Of a stretch of DNA of 64,000 bases, positions 1 to 8,654 are shown piece after piece. The position numbers and the translations under genes were made by a program. How positions within the stretch are numbered: position 1 is the first letter of the stretch; every line of letters starts with the position of its first letter. The notes under the pieces were generated by a model that was given only the letters and a program-made list of their open reading frames with translations, made no database searches and was not told the DNA's origin. This DNA is from Micromonospora ureilytica (GTDB lineage: Bacteria > Actinomycetota > Actinomycetes > Mycobacteriales > Micromonosporaceae): contig NZ_JADOTX010000001.1 in NCBI RefSeq assembly GCF_015751765.1, positions 248,001 to 312,000 of the forward strand, in the 5' to 3' direction.

Positions 1-26
1 CGCTGACGCTTGTCCAGCCGGGGAGA

Positions 27-1700
27 TCAGCGCGGCAGGTAGATGCGCCAGCCCTCGATCGTGACCAGGTCGAGGCTGCCCGGCGAGACCCGTTGCCGCT
101 CGTCGAGCACCTCCGCCAGCGGCGAGCCGGCCGGCGCGACCCAGGCCGGTGCCGCCGCGCTGTCCACCTCCCGCCGGTACGCGGGGTAGCGGTCGAAGCC
201 GGGGCGCAGGGTGTCGTCGACGACCGCGCAGACCACCTGCTCCGCGCTGGCGAAGGTGAGCCGGTTGCAGGTCCAGTAGCCGGCGCGTACGTGTCGTACG
301 CCGAGTTGACGCAGGGTGCTCACCAACTCGCTGTGCCGGGCCTCGGCGGCCCGGGTCGCCGGAACGGTCTCCGCTGCCCGCCAGGTGGCGTGGGCGGCGG
401 TGCCCAGCGTGGCGGCGAGCGCCACCACCGCGACCGACCGGGTCAGTGCCGACCCGATGCCGTGCCGGCCGGTTCCCGACCGACCCAGCCCGTGCCGGGC
501 CACCGTCCACACCGGCCAGAGCAGCGCCGGCAGGGAGATGAGCAGGCAGGACAGGTAGCGGGAACTCTCCACCGGGGTGAGCCCGGCTGAACTGCTCACT
601 GTGTACGCGCCGATAGTGGCCACCGCGGCCAGCACGAGCGCCAGCCGGATCGCCGCCACCACCTGGGGCGACACCGCGCCGGGGGCGACAGGGCCAGGGT
701 CGGGGGTGCGCAGGGCGCGCCAGGCGGCGACGCCGGCGAGGACCAGCAGCAGCGGCAGGACGAGCGCCCACCACAGCTGCCAGGTGGCGCACCGCCCGGG
801 GGAGCAAAAGCCCATGCCCAGCGACGGGCCGAGCACCAGGCCGCCGTGCAGCCGGTCCGCCCAGCCGGCGCTGGCGTTCGCGCCGCCGGCCGCGAGCACG
901 GCGTGCAGCGGGTTACGCCCGGTCAGCAGGCTGTGCAGCAGCAGCGGGGCCGCCCCCAGCGCGGCCGCCGCCCCGAGTAGCGCCCCGGCGGCACCCCACA
1001 GCTCCCGGCGGCAGAACCCGACGAGCACCGCGCCGATCGCCGCGACGTACGGCAGCACGAGCGGGTCGACCCAGAGCATCAGCCCGGCCAGGAACCCCCA
1101 CGTCGCCCAGCGCGCCAGCCGCCAGCCGGGTCGCCTGGTGTCGGCCGACCGGCGCTCCGGCCGACCGGTGGCCAGGTCCACGGCGAGCAGGGCCAGCGCC
1201 GCTCCGGCCGCGTTCATCTCGGGGTAGCCGCCGCCGGCGATCAACTGGTTCTTGACGATCCGGTCGGAGCCGAGGGCCAGCAGCGCCACCACCAGCAGCC
1301 CGAACCACCGGTCCCCGGTCAGCCGCAGCGTCAACCGCCAGGTCAGTAGCAGGAACAGCGCGTACAGGGCCAGCGTGGGCAACCGCAGACCGAGCAGCGA
1401 CGGCCCACCGGCCACAGCGAATACCGGCGCGGCCAGGTACGCCTCCAACGTGCCCATGTACTGCTGGCCGTAGAACCAGACCGGGAAGCCCTCACCCCGG
1501 GCGATGTGCAGCGCGGCCAGCCCCATGGTGGCCTCGTCGCTGTTCGTCGGCGGCGCGGCGTGCAGCAGCAGCCACAGCCGGTAACCCACTCCGGCGAGCA
1601 CTGCCAACCCGGTGAGCCAACCGACCAGACCGGGACGTGCGCCGGGTCGCGGGCGGGGCGAGCCCGCGCCGCGCGGCTGCTCGCGTACGCCGACGGTCAT
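27..1700 (-). CDS. Polytopic membrane protein, GT-C glycosyltransferase-like
   Basis: About 557 residues with a first hydrophobic helix near residues 28-46 and roughly ten more membrane segments. The first extracytoplasmic loop carries an acidic NSDEATMG motif (about residue 54), as expected for GT-C fold glycosyltransferases of the PMT/ArnT type that use lipid-linked sugars. A large C-terminal soluble part (from about residue 440) lacks motifs I recognise. GTG at 1703 is followed at once by ATG at 1700; ATG was chosen, and no good Shine-Dalgarno is visible for either. It precedes lipA on the same strand in reverse order but looks functionally unrelated. The sugar donor and acceptor cannot be told from sequence. 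Confidence 0.6.
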   Translation of the reverse strand: MTVGVREQPRGAGSPRPRPGARPGLVGWLTGLAVLAGVGYRLWLLLHAAPPTNSDEATMGLAALHIARGEGFPVWFYGQQYMGTLEAYLAAPVFAVAGGPSLLGLRLPTLALYALFLLLTWRLTLRLTGDRWFGLLVVALLALGSDRIVKNQLIAGGGYPEMNAAGAALALLAVDLATGRPERRSADTRRPGWRLARWATWGFLAGLMLWVDPLVLPYVAAIGAVLVGFCRRELWGAAGALLGAAAALGAAPLLLHSLLTGRNPLHAVLAAGGANASAGWADRLHGGLVLGPSLGMGFCSPGRCATWQLWWALVLPLLLVLAGVAAWRALRTPDPGPVAPGAVSPQVVAAIRLALVLAAVATIGAYTVSSSAGLTPVESSRYLSCLLISLPALLWPVWTVARHGLGRSGTGRHGIGSALTRSVAVVALAATLGTAAHATWRAAETVPATRAAEARHSELVSTLRQLGVRHVRAGYWTCNRLTFASAEQVVCAVVDDTLRPGFDRYPAYRREVDSAAAPAWVAPAGSPLAEVLDERQRVSPGSLDLVTIEGWRIYLPR

Positions 1701-1753
1701 CACAGGATCATGACACCCGGGCGCCGAACGGCCGTGCGGCGCTGCCGGCGGAG

Positions 1754-2749
1754 TCAGCCGGCGGTGACGACCGTGGCGGCGGCGCGGGCGTCGATGGCCT
1801 GCTGGTAGAGCCGACCGGCCCGGTACGACGAACGCACCAGTGGCCCGCTCATCACCCCGGCGAAGCCGATCTCCTCGGCCTCCTCGCGCAGCTCCACGAA
1901 CTCCTCCGGCTTGACCCAGCGGGTCACCGGGTGGTGCCGGGGCGAGGGACGCAGGTACTGCGTGATGGTGATCAGCTCGCAGCCGGCGTCGTGCAGGTCG
2001 CGCAGCGCCTGCGAGACCTCGGCCCGCTCCTCGCCCATGCCCAGGATGAGGTTGCTCTTGGTGACCAGACCGTCGGCGCGGGCCTGCCGGATCACGTCCA
2101 GCGAACGGTCGTAGCGGAACGCCGGCCGGATGCGCTTGAAGATGCGCGGCACGGTCTCCACGTTGTGCGCCAGCACCTCGGGACGGGAGCCGAAGACCTC
2201 GGCCAACTGCTCGGGGACGGCGTTGAAGTCCGGGATCAGCAGCTCGACGCCGCAGCCGGGCTGGAGGGCGTGGATCTGTCGGACGGTCTCGGCGTACAGC
2301 CAGGCGCCGCCGTCGGGCAGGTCGTCACGGGCGACACCGGTGATGGTGGCGTAGCGCAGCCCCATCGAGACCACCGACTCGGCGACGCGGCGCGGCTCGT
2401 CCGCGTCGAACTCGGCAGGCTTGCCGGTGTCGATCTGGCAGAAGTCGCAGCGCCGGGTGCACTGGTCACCGCCGATGAGGAAGGTGGCCTCCCGGTCTTC
2501 CCAACACTCGTAGATGTTGGGGCAGCCGGCCTCCTGGCAGACGGTGTGCAGCCCCTCGCGCGAGACGAGCCCGCGCAGCTGGGTGTACTCCGGGCCCATC
2601 TTGGCCTTGACCTTGATCCACGGCGGTTTGCGCTCGATCGGCGTCTCGGCGTTACGCGCCTCGATCCGCAGCAGGCGCCGCCCCTCGGGGGCCGCCGTTG
2701 CGGTGCGCGCTGCCTGGCCGGTCGTCGGCGCGGAGTGCTCGATCGTCAC
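1754..2749 (-). CDS. lipA: Lipoyl synthase
   Basis: Radical-SAM enzyme that inserts two sulfurs into protein-bound octanoyl groups to make lipoyl cofactor. It has both iron-sulfur signatures: the auxiliary cluster cysteines in [12 protein letters not shown] and the SAM-cluster motif CTRRCDFC. It also has the C-terminal RSSYRAG segment whose serine ligates the auxiliary cluster. Length of 331 residues is normal for the family. The start is GTG at 2749. It acts with LipB (4528-5169, same strand) on the E2 lipoyl domains such as those of SucB at 15-17 kb. In mycobacteria lipB and lipA adjoin; here a synthetase gene on the other strand lies between them. Confidence 0.95.
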   Translation of the reverse strand: MTIEHSAPTTGQAARTATAAPEGRRLLRIEARNAETPIERKPPWIKVKAKMGPEYTQLRGLVSREGLHTVCQEAGCPNIYECWEDREATFLIGGDQCTRRCDFCQIDTGKPAEFDADEPRRVAESVVSMGLRYATITGVARDDLPDGGAWLYAETVRQIHALQPGCGVELLIPDFNAVPEQLAEVFGSRPEVLAHNVETVPRIFKRIRPAFRYDRSLDVIRQARADGLVTKSNLILGMGEERAEVSQALRDLHDAGCELITITQYLRPSPRHHPVTRWVKPEEFVELREEAEEIGFAGVMSGPLVRSSYRAGRLYQQAIDARAAATVVTAG

Positions 2750-2929
2750 GAAAACGAGCCTACGCCGGACGGCAGGTGTCTATGTGCGTCAGGCGACCGG
2801 CGTCACGCCCCGAACGTTGTGACGCCGGACACCGCTCGGTCAGAAAAGGGCGTCATAAAGCGGGGGATCGGGTGCTACGGTCGCCGGCAACAGCGACGAC
2901 GGAGCCGAGTAGCGCACCGCCCCGCCAGT

Positions 2930-3164
2930 GCAGAGAGCCGCCGGTGCTGAGAGGCGGTCTGGCGCCGGGGCGCGAAGACCCTCCCGAGCTGCGGGAAGAA
3001 CGGCCGCGGGCCCCCCGCGCCCAGTAGAGCCCGCCCGGCTGGCCCCGGTCATCAGGCGACGAACGAGGCCCCCGCTTCGGCGGGGGCGAAGGTGTGGTGG
3101 CACCGCGAGGTTCCCGCTCGCCCACACCTCCCTGGGGCTGATGCGACGCTTCGCTTCCCCAGGG
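2930..3164 (+). promoter_or_regulatory. T-box leader, tRNA-Asp-specific (GAC specifier)
   Basis: Leader of the aspartyl-tRNA synthetase at 3203. Stem I landmarks are visible: AGAGAG at 2932-2937, GGTGCTGAGAGGC at 2943-2955, and GAA-GAC-CCTCCCGAG at 2974-2988, where GAC (2977-2979) sits in the specifier position. The T-box core TGGCACCGCG is at 3098-3107. The antiterminator fold is complete: arm 3091-3097 pairs with 3122-3128, arm GCGAG 3105-3109 pairs with CTCGC 3117-3121, leaving the canonical 7-nt bulge TGGCACC (3098-3104). TGGC would pair with GCCA, the acceptor end of a tRNA with G73, as tRNA-Asp has. An 8-bp GC hairpin (3130-3137/3157-3164) follows, without a T-run, so termination versus translational control is unresolved. 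Confidence 0.88.
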
Positions 3165-3202
3165 CGGCGACGGCGTGGCGATCAACCGAGGAGCAGCCCG
3201 CC

Positions 3203-4489
3203 ATGCAACGAACCCTGTCCCACCAACTGCCCGCCAGGATCGGCACGACAGTGCGGATCGCCGGCTGGGTGCACCGCCGCCGACTGCTCAAGTCGGTGGC
3301 GTTCCTGATCGTGCGGGACGCCGCCGGCCTGGCCCAGGTGGTCGTCACCGACCTGGCCGTCCGCGCCGAGCTGGAGAAACTCACCGAAGAGACGGTCGTC
3401 GAGGTGGTCGGCACGGCAACGCCCAACGGCACGGCGCCCGCCGGGGTCGAGCTGACCGACCCGACGGTACGTCCACTCGGGCCGCCCGCCACGCCGCCAC
3501 CGTTCGACCTGTACCGGCCGGCGCTCACCGCGAGCCTGCCCACCCAGCTGGACAACGCGCCCACCGCGCTGCGGCACCCCACCCGGTCGGCCGCGCTGCG
3601 GATCTCGGCGGCCGCAGTGGCCGGGTTCCGGGCCACACTCGACGCCCACGACTTCGTGGAGATCCACACGCCGAAGGTGGTCAGCTCCAGCACCGAGAGC
3701 GGAGCGAACGTGTTCGCGCTGGACTGGTTCGGCCGGCCCGCGTACCTGGCCCAGTCACCGCAGTTCTACAAGCAGCTGATGGTCGGCGTCTTCGAACGGG
3801 TCTACGAGGTGGGGCCGGTCTTTCGCGCCGAGCCGCACGACACCGTCCGGCACCTCGCGCAGTACACGTCGCTCGACGCGGAGCTGGGCTTCGTCACCGA
3901 CCACCGGGACGTGATGCGCGTACTGCGCGACACAGTGGCCGGGATGCTGGACGCGGTGAACGGGCGGGCCGGCAGCGCTCTCGCGACGCTCGGCGTCACG
4001 CCGCCGCAGGTGCCGGCGGAGATCCCGGCCGTGCACTTCACCGAGGCGCTGACCATCGCCGGCGCGCCCGCCGACGAGCCGGACCTCGCGCCCGCCCACG
4101 AACGGGCTCTGGGTGAGTGGGCCCTGCGCGAACACGGTTCGGACTTCCTTTTCGTCACCGGCTACCCGATGGCGAAGCGACCCTTCTACACCCACCCGGA
4201 CCCGGCGCGGCCCGCGTACTCGAACGGTTTTGACCTGCTCTTTCGCGGTCTGGAGCTGGTCACCGGTGGGCAGCGGCTGCACCGGCACGCCGACTACCTG
4301 GCGGCGTTGGCGGCCCGGGGTGAGCCGGTCGAGCCGTACGTCGGCTACCTGGACGCGTTCCGGCACGGCATGCCACCGCACGGCGGCTTCGCCATCGGCC
4401 TGGAACGGTTCGTGGCCCGGCTGGTCGGCGCCGCCAACGTCCGGGAGGTCACCGCGTTCCCACGTGACCTGCACCGACTGACGCCGTGA
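3203..4489 (+). CDS. aspS: Aspartate--tRNA ligase, short (archaeal-type/AspRS2-like)
   Basis: Class IIb aminoacyl-tRNA synthetase of 428 residues, well short of the usual bacterial AspRS of near 590, because the GAD insertion domain is absent. The N-terminal OB-fold anticodon-binding domain covers about residues 1-105. Motif 2 reads FRAEPHDTVRHLAQYTSLD and motif 3 GFAIGLERFVARL. This is the AspRS2/archaeal form, often annotated as aspartate--tRNA(Asp/Asn) ligase; whether it also charges tRNA-Asn cannot be read here. Start ATG 3203 has GAGGAG at 3189-3193 at good spacing; upstream in-frame codons lie inside the T-box. The gene sits on the opposite strand between lipA and lipB and ends at a bidirectional terminator. 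It is probably a second AspRS besides a full-length copy elsewhere (inference). Confidence 0.9.
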   Translation: MQRTLSHQLPARIGTTVRIAGWVHRRRLLKSVAFLIVRDAAGLAQVVVTDLAVRAELEKLTEETVVEVVGTATPNGTAPAGVELTDPTVRPLGPPATPPPFDLYRPALTASLPTQLDNAPTALRHPTRSAALRISAAAVAGFRATLDAHDFVEIHTPKVVSSSTESGANVFALDWFGRPAYLAQSPQFYKQLMVGVFERVYEVGPVFRAEPHDTVRHLAQYTSLDAELGFVTDHRDVMRVLRDTVAGMLDAVNGRAGSALATLGVTPPQVPAEIPAVHFTEALTIAGAPADEPDLAPAHERALGEWALREHGSDFLFVTGYPMAKRPFYTHPDPARPAYSNGFDLLFRGLELVTGGQRLHRHADYLAALAARGEPVEPYVGYLDAFRHGMPPHGGFAIGLERFVARLVGAANVREVTAFPRDLHRLTP

Positions 4490-4491
4490 GC

Positions 4492-4527
4492 GCGGTGGCC
4501 CCCGACATCGCCGTCGGGGGCCACCGC
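4492..4527. terminator. Bidirectional terminator between aspS and lipB
   Basis: Perfect 15-bp inverted repeat: GCGGTGGCCCCCGAC at 4492-4506 and its complement at 4513-4527, with a 6-nt loop. It starts just after the aspS stop and abuts the lipB stop at 4528, so it can serve both convergent transcripts. Confidence 0.85.
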
Positions 4528-5169
4528 TCAGACCTCGACGAGGGTGGAGAGTCGGCGCTCGACCACCGGCAGCACGTCGGCGACGGTGATCGGGCGGCCC
4601 AGCTCGGCGGTGAGCGAGGTGACGCCCGCGTCCCGGATGCCGCACGGCACGATCCGGTCGAAGTACGTCAGGTCGCAGTCGCAGTTGATCGAGAAGCCGT
4701 GCAGGGTGACGCCCCGGGCCACCCGGATGCCGATGGCGGCCACCTTGCGGGCCGGCCCTCGGTCGTCCTCGGGCACCCAGACGCCGCTGCGCCCCTCGAC
4801 CCGTCCGGCGGTCAGCCCGACCTCGGCGCAGACGTCGATGAGCAGCTCTTCGGTCCGGCGTACGTAGGCGACCACGTCCACCGGGTCGGGCAGACGCAGG
4901 ATCGGGTAGCCGACGAGCTGCCCCGGCCCATGCCAGGTGATCTTGCCACCGCGGTCCACGTCCACGACCGGAGTGCCGTCCATCGGCCGGTCCCACGGCT
5001 CGGTGCGCTTGCCCGCTGTGTAGACGCTCGGGTGCTCCAGCAGCAGCACGGTGTCGCCGCGCTCGCCAGCCACCACCGACTCGTGCAGGCGCCGCTGCTC
5101 GTCCCAGGCGGCCTGGTAGTCGAGCAGGCCGGCACGGACGGCCGTCAGGCCGGGGGTCGTCGTTGTCAC
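4528..5169 (-). CDS. lipB: Octanoyltransferase LipB
   Basis: Transfers octanoate from acyl carrier protein to lipoyl domains, the step before LipA. The family hallmarks are present: the [16 protein letters not shown] region, the catalytic lysine in ARKVAAIGI, and the catalytic cysteine in [14 protein letters not shown]. About 213 residues from GTG 5169, whose protein begins [19 protein letters not shown] as in relatives. ATG at 5202 would add 11 residues and is the alternative. A TAGGCT -10-like box lies just upstream of 5169, so the transcript could be nearly leaderless. It serves the same pathway as lipA but is separated from it by the T-box-aspS unit. Confidence 0.93.
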   Translation of the reverse strand: MTTTTPGLTAVRAGLLDYQAAWDEQRRLHESVVAGERGDTVLLLEHPSVYTAGKRTEPWDRPMDGTPVVDVDRGGKITWHGPGQLVGYPILRLPDPVDVVAYVRRTEELLIDVCAEVGLTAGRVEGRSGVWVPEDDRGPARKVAAIGIRVARGVTLHGFSINCDCDLTYFDRIVPCGIRDAGVTSLTAELGRPITVADVLPVVERRLSTLVEV

Positions 5170-5230
5170 GGCATCCAGCCTAGTCCCGCTACCGGCGATC
5201 ATCCCTGGTGAGCCGCCTCACCGGGCTCGG

Positions 5231-7057
5231 TCAGGCCGCTGGGATCCGCCAGAGCCAGACGTCGTCGACCCGTTGCGGCTCGCCGAACAGGGCGGTGCCG
5301 GTACGCAGCAGCGCCTCCTCGTCGACCTCGAACTTCGCGCCGTGCACCTCGTCGGCGAGCACCACCGTCTCGATGCGCCAGTGCCGCAGGTCCGACTTGA
5401 CCTCCCGGATCGTCCCGTCGGTGACGATGGGGACCAGCCCGGTGCGGCCGGCCTGGTCCATCAACGCGCTCAGGGTGCGTGGCACCGGGCCGATCCGGCC
5501 CCGCCCGTCCGGCCCGCCGGGGCCGAGAAAGAAGCCGCCGGGGATCTCGAACTCGCCCTGCCGGTGCGACAACGCGTACGCCTGCCACCGTTGGCCGTCC
5601 GGGTAGATGTCCACGGTCAGCGGCACCGGGGTCAGCACCCCGTCGGGTGAGACGTACTCCCGCCACGTGCCGGAGGTGATGAACCGCGGGATCGGTTCCC
5701 GCTCGTCGGTCAGCAGCGGGGTGGGCAGCAGCGGCACCAGGGCCACCGCGAACCCGACCAGCCAGGCCAACTCGGTGGAGCGGTGCCGGGGTGGCGCGGC
5801 GCGCAACTGGTCGACGGCGTACGCCAGCAACAGCCCGATCACCGGCGCGACCACGAGCGCCAGTCGGGCCGGTAGGGCGGCGTTCACCACCGGTAGCTGT
5901 CCGACCAGGTCGAACGGCATGGGGAGGTCGGTGCGTCGGCCGTCGACCTTGGCGATCGGCCCGAAGGAGAGCACCGTGAAGATCAGCGCGACGACGCCCA
6001 GCGCCCAGAGGGTCGCCCGGCGATGAGCGTCGGCCCGCCGCCAGAGCGCGACGAAACAGATCACTGTGAGCACCAGCAGTGGGATGCCGAAGAACGAGTT
6101 CTCCTCGGTCGGGTTCGGTGCCAGCGAGGTGCCCAACCCGGCCTCGCCGGCCAGCGAGCGGCGCGGGAAGGCGGCGAACGCCGCGATGTCCTCGGAGTGG
6201 ATCACCGGGTCGAAGCCGGTGCCGTGGAACCGTTGTGGCCCAGCGAAGTGCAACCACAACGGGTACGACAACAGCACACCGGCGACCACTGCGGTCACCC
6301 CGAGCCCGCGCAGGAAGGTGGGCAGCACGGCGCGTGCCTCCACGCGGTTGACCGGGTGCAGCGCCCAGATGGCGACGAACACGCCCAGCGCCAGCGCGGC
6401 GAAGAAGAGCCCCTCGGCGGCGATCGAGAAGGCCACCGCGACCAGCACGCCGAGGATCACCCCGTCGCGTAGCCAGTGCCCCGCGCGGCGCAGCGCGAAC
6501 AGCCGCCAGATCAGCAGCGGCACGAGCCAGCCGGCCGTCCAGTTCAGGTGCGCGTTGGCGTGCGACACCATGCCGGGGGAGTAGGCGATGAACAGGGCGC
6601 CGACCCCGGCGGCCAGTTGGCTGCGGACCAGGTGCCGGGAGAGCAGCCAGTACCAGACCAGCGCGGTGGCGAGCAGGTTCAGGGTGAGGATCACCAGGAA
6701 CGTCGCCGGCGGCCCGATCAGGTACGTGAGCGGGGCGAAGACCACCGCGTACACGGTGATCGTCGTGTTGACCGCGAGGTTCACGCCGTCCGGGACGTTG
6801 ATCAGGTAGGTGAAGAGCGGGTTTTCCCAGTGGGTGACCGCGTGCCCGCCGAAGGCCAGCAGCCACTCGAAGAGCGCCTGGTCGCTGGAGTTGACGGTGA
6901 TGGTGCGGACGTTCGGGTCCCGCCACAGCCCGCTTGTCACCCAGACGGCGAGCGCGAGGGCCACCAGCACGACGATCAGGTCGGCCCGGCGGTCCCGGAC
7001 GGTGCGCGGCGGTGACGCGGGTGCGGGCCCGGTGGCCAGCGACGGGGAGGACGGCAC
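5231..7057 (-). CDS. Polytopic membrane protein, GT-C/YfhO-like
   Basis: 608 residues with about twelve predicted membrane segments, the first near residues 28-43. The first loop contains the acidic SSDQALFEWLLAFG stretch and is followed by alternating loops and helices, an architecture like GT-C glycosyltransferases. A soluble C-terminal domain starts near residue 430 and includes an IYPDGQRWQAYALSHRQGEFEIPGG region. No catalytic motif fixes its substrate. The start is GTG 7057 with no convincing ribosome site. It stands alone between lipB (same strand) and the secreted esterase (divergent, about 220 bp away). A role in cell-surface glycosylation is only an inference from fold. Confidence 0.55.
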   Translation of the reverse strand: MPSSPSLATGPAPASPPRTVRDRRADLIVVLVALALAVWVTSGLWRDPNVRTITVNSSDQALFEWLLAFGGHAVTHWENPLFTYLINVPDGVNLAVNTTITVYAVVFAPLTYLIGPPATFLVILTLNLLATALVWYWLLSRHLVRSQLAAGVGALFIAYSPGMVSHANAHLNWTAGWLVPLLIWRLFALRRAGHWLRDGVILGVLVAVAFSIAAEGLFFAALALGVFVAIWALHPVNRVEARAVLPTFLRGLGVTAVVAGVLLSYPLWLHFAGPQRFHGTGFDPVIHSEDIAAFAAFPRRSLAGEAGLGTSLAPNPTEENSFFGIPLLVLTVICFVALWRRADAHRRATLWALGVVALIFTVLSFGPIAKVDGRRTDLPMPFDLVGQLPVVNAALPARLALVVAPVIGLLLAYAVDQLRAAPPRHRSTELAWLVGFAVALVPLLPTPLLTDEREPIPRFITSGTWREYVSPDGVLTPVPLTVDIYPDGQRWQAYALSHRQGEFEIPGGFFLGPGGPDGRGRIGPVPRTLSALMDQAGRTGLVPIVTDGTIREVKSDLRHWRIETVVLADEVHGAKFEVDEEALLRTGTALFGEPQRVDDVWLWRIPAA

Positions 7058-7274
7058 GCAGCGGACGTTACCAACCGGACCTGGACGGGCCGGTCAGACC
7101 TGCAAGGACGGGACCGTTGGGGACGGATTCGGCCGCCATGTCGACGGTCTGGCGTACACAGCGTCCGTCGTGAATGTGTGACTGTGCCCCATGTCATAGC
7201 GGCGACACATCGTCGTAACGTCTCGGCAACTCGACCGTGACCCAGTTCACAGTCCGCCCCTCCAGGAGGCCGCC

Positions 7275-8510
7275 GTGCGCCGCTCCTCGTCCACCCTCAC
7301 CCGGCTGCTCGGTGCGGTCGCCGGGCTCGCCCTCGCCGTAGCGGGCGCGGTCGCCGTCGCCGCACCCGCCCAGGCCGCCACCCTCACCCAGGTCACCGGG
7401 TTCGGCTCCAACCCCGGCAACCTCGCCATGTACGCCTACCGACCGGACGGCCTGCCGGCCAACTCCCCGGCCGTCGTCCTGCTGCACGGGTGCACCCAGA
7501 ACGCCTCCGGCTACTTCGCCAACTCCGGCTGGCAGAAGTACGCCGACCAGTGGAAGTTCACCCTGATCGTCGCCCAGCAACCCTCCGGCAACAACGCCAA
7601 CTCCTGCTTCAACTTCTTCGAGGCGGGAGACACGACCCGGGGTCAGGGTGAGGCGCTGTCGATCAAGCAGATGGTCGACCACGCCAAGGCGAACTTCGGG
7701 GTGAACGGCTCCCGGGTCTACGTCAGCGGGCTCTCCGCTGGCGGGGCGATGAGCGCGGTCATGCTGGCCACCTACCCGGACGTCTTCGCCGCCGGATCGA
7801 TCATCGCGGGGATCCCGTACCGCTGCGCCACCAGCATGGTCAACGCGTTCAGCTGCATGAACCCGGGCGCGGACAAGACCCCCGTCGCCTGGGGCGACCT
7901 GGTCCGTGGCGCGTACTCCGGCTACAGCGGCCCTCGCCCCCGGGTGGCCATCTGGCACGGCACCTCGGACCCCACGGTCGCCCCGCTCAACGGCGCCGAG
8001 TCCCGCGACCAGTGGACCAACGTGCGCGGCGTGTCGCAGACCCCGACCAGCACCTCGTCCCTGCCGGCCAACACCAGCCTGGAGGTGTACGGCAACGACG
8101 ACGTGCGGCTCTACCGCGTCTCCGGCATGGGCCACGGCACTCCGGTCGACCCGGGTTCCGGGGCCGACCAGTGCGGCACCGCAGGGGCGTACTTCCTGGA
8201 CACCATCTGCTCGACGTACCGTGACGCGCTCTTCTTCGGCCTGAACGGCGGCGGGACCAACCCGACCCCCACCCCGACCGCCACCCCCACCCCGACCCCG
8301 ACGGCCACGCCCACCCCCACGGCCACCCCGACCACGCCGCCGACCTGTGTGACGGCCAGCAACTACGCGCACGTGACGGCCGGTCGCGCGTACCAGTCCG
8401 GCGGCTACGCCTACGCCAACGGCTCCAACCAGCGCATGGGCCTCTACAACACCTTCTACACCAGCGCCCTCAAGCAGACCGCCCCCAACCACTGGGTGAT
8501 CGGCTGCTGA
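7275..8510 (+). CDS. Secreted PHB depolymerase-family esterase
   Basis: Extracellular alpha/beta hydrolase of the LpqC/esterase-PHB depolymerase family (411 residues). GTG 7275 follows AGGAGG at 7264-7269. A Sec signal peptide spans about residues 1-34, with likely cleavage after APAQA-A. The catalytic serine is Ser154 in GLSAG; the acid is probably in AIWHGTSDP and the histidine in MGHGTPVDP. A Thr/Pro linker (PTPTPTATPTP repeats, DNA 8261-8340) joins a small Cys-bounded C-terminal module (CVTASNYAHV...HWVIGC) that looks like a short substrate-binding or disulfide-closed domain. The natural substrate may be polyhydroxyalkanoate, acetylxylan or feruloyl esters; sequence cannot decide. Confidence 0.85.
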   Translation: MRRSSSTLTRLLGAVAGLALAVAGAVAVAAPAQAATLTQVTGFGSNPGNLAMYAYRPDGLPANSPAVVLLHGCTQNASGYFANSGWQKYADQWKFTLIVAQQPSGNNANSCFNFFEAGDTTRGQGEALSIKQMVDHAKANFGVNGSRVYVSGLSAGGAMSAVMLATYPDVFAAGSIIAGIPYRCATSMVNAFSCMNPGADKTPVAWGDLVRGAYSGYSGPRPRVAIWHGTSDPTVAPLNGAESRDQWTNVRGVSQTPTSTSSLPANTSLEVYGNDDVRLYRVSGMGHGTPVDPGSGADQCGTAGAYFLDTICSTYRDALFFGLNGGGTNPTPTPTATPTPTPTATPTPTATPTTPPTCVTASNYAHVTAGRAYQSGGYAYANGSNQRMGLYNTFYTSALKQTAPNHWVIGC

Positions 8511-8654
8511 CCCACCCCACCCCCTGACCCCTGTTGATCATGAGGTTATTGCCACTCGCCTCGGCGTGTCGTGGCAATAACCTCATGATCAACCCGGGCG
8601 GGGCCGGGGTAGGCGAGGCTGCGGGGTGGGGGTTAGGGGTTAGGGGGTTAGGGC
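8511..8654. repeat. Composite junction element: C-tracts, GTTGATCATG palindrome, G-tracts
   Basis: Fills the gap between two convergent genes. C-runs (CCCACCCCACCCCCTG) occupy 8511-8532. A perfect 23-bp inverted repeat follows, arms 8533-8555 and 8571-8593, beginning GTTGATCATGAGGTTATT, with a 15-nt loop. Then come G-runs (8594-8654) including consecutive TTAGGG-like units that run into the stop codon of the minus-strand gene at 8640. The hairpin is a plausible bidirectional terminator. The same three-part plan recurs at 21957-22123. Confidence 0.8.
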
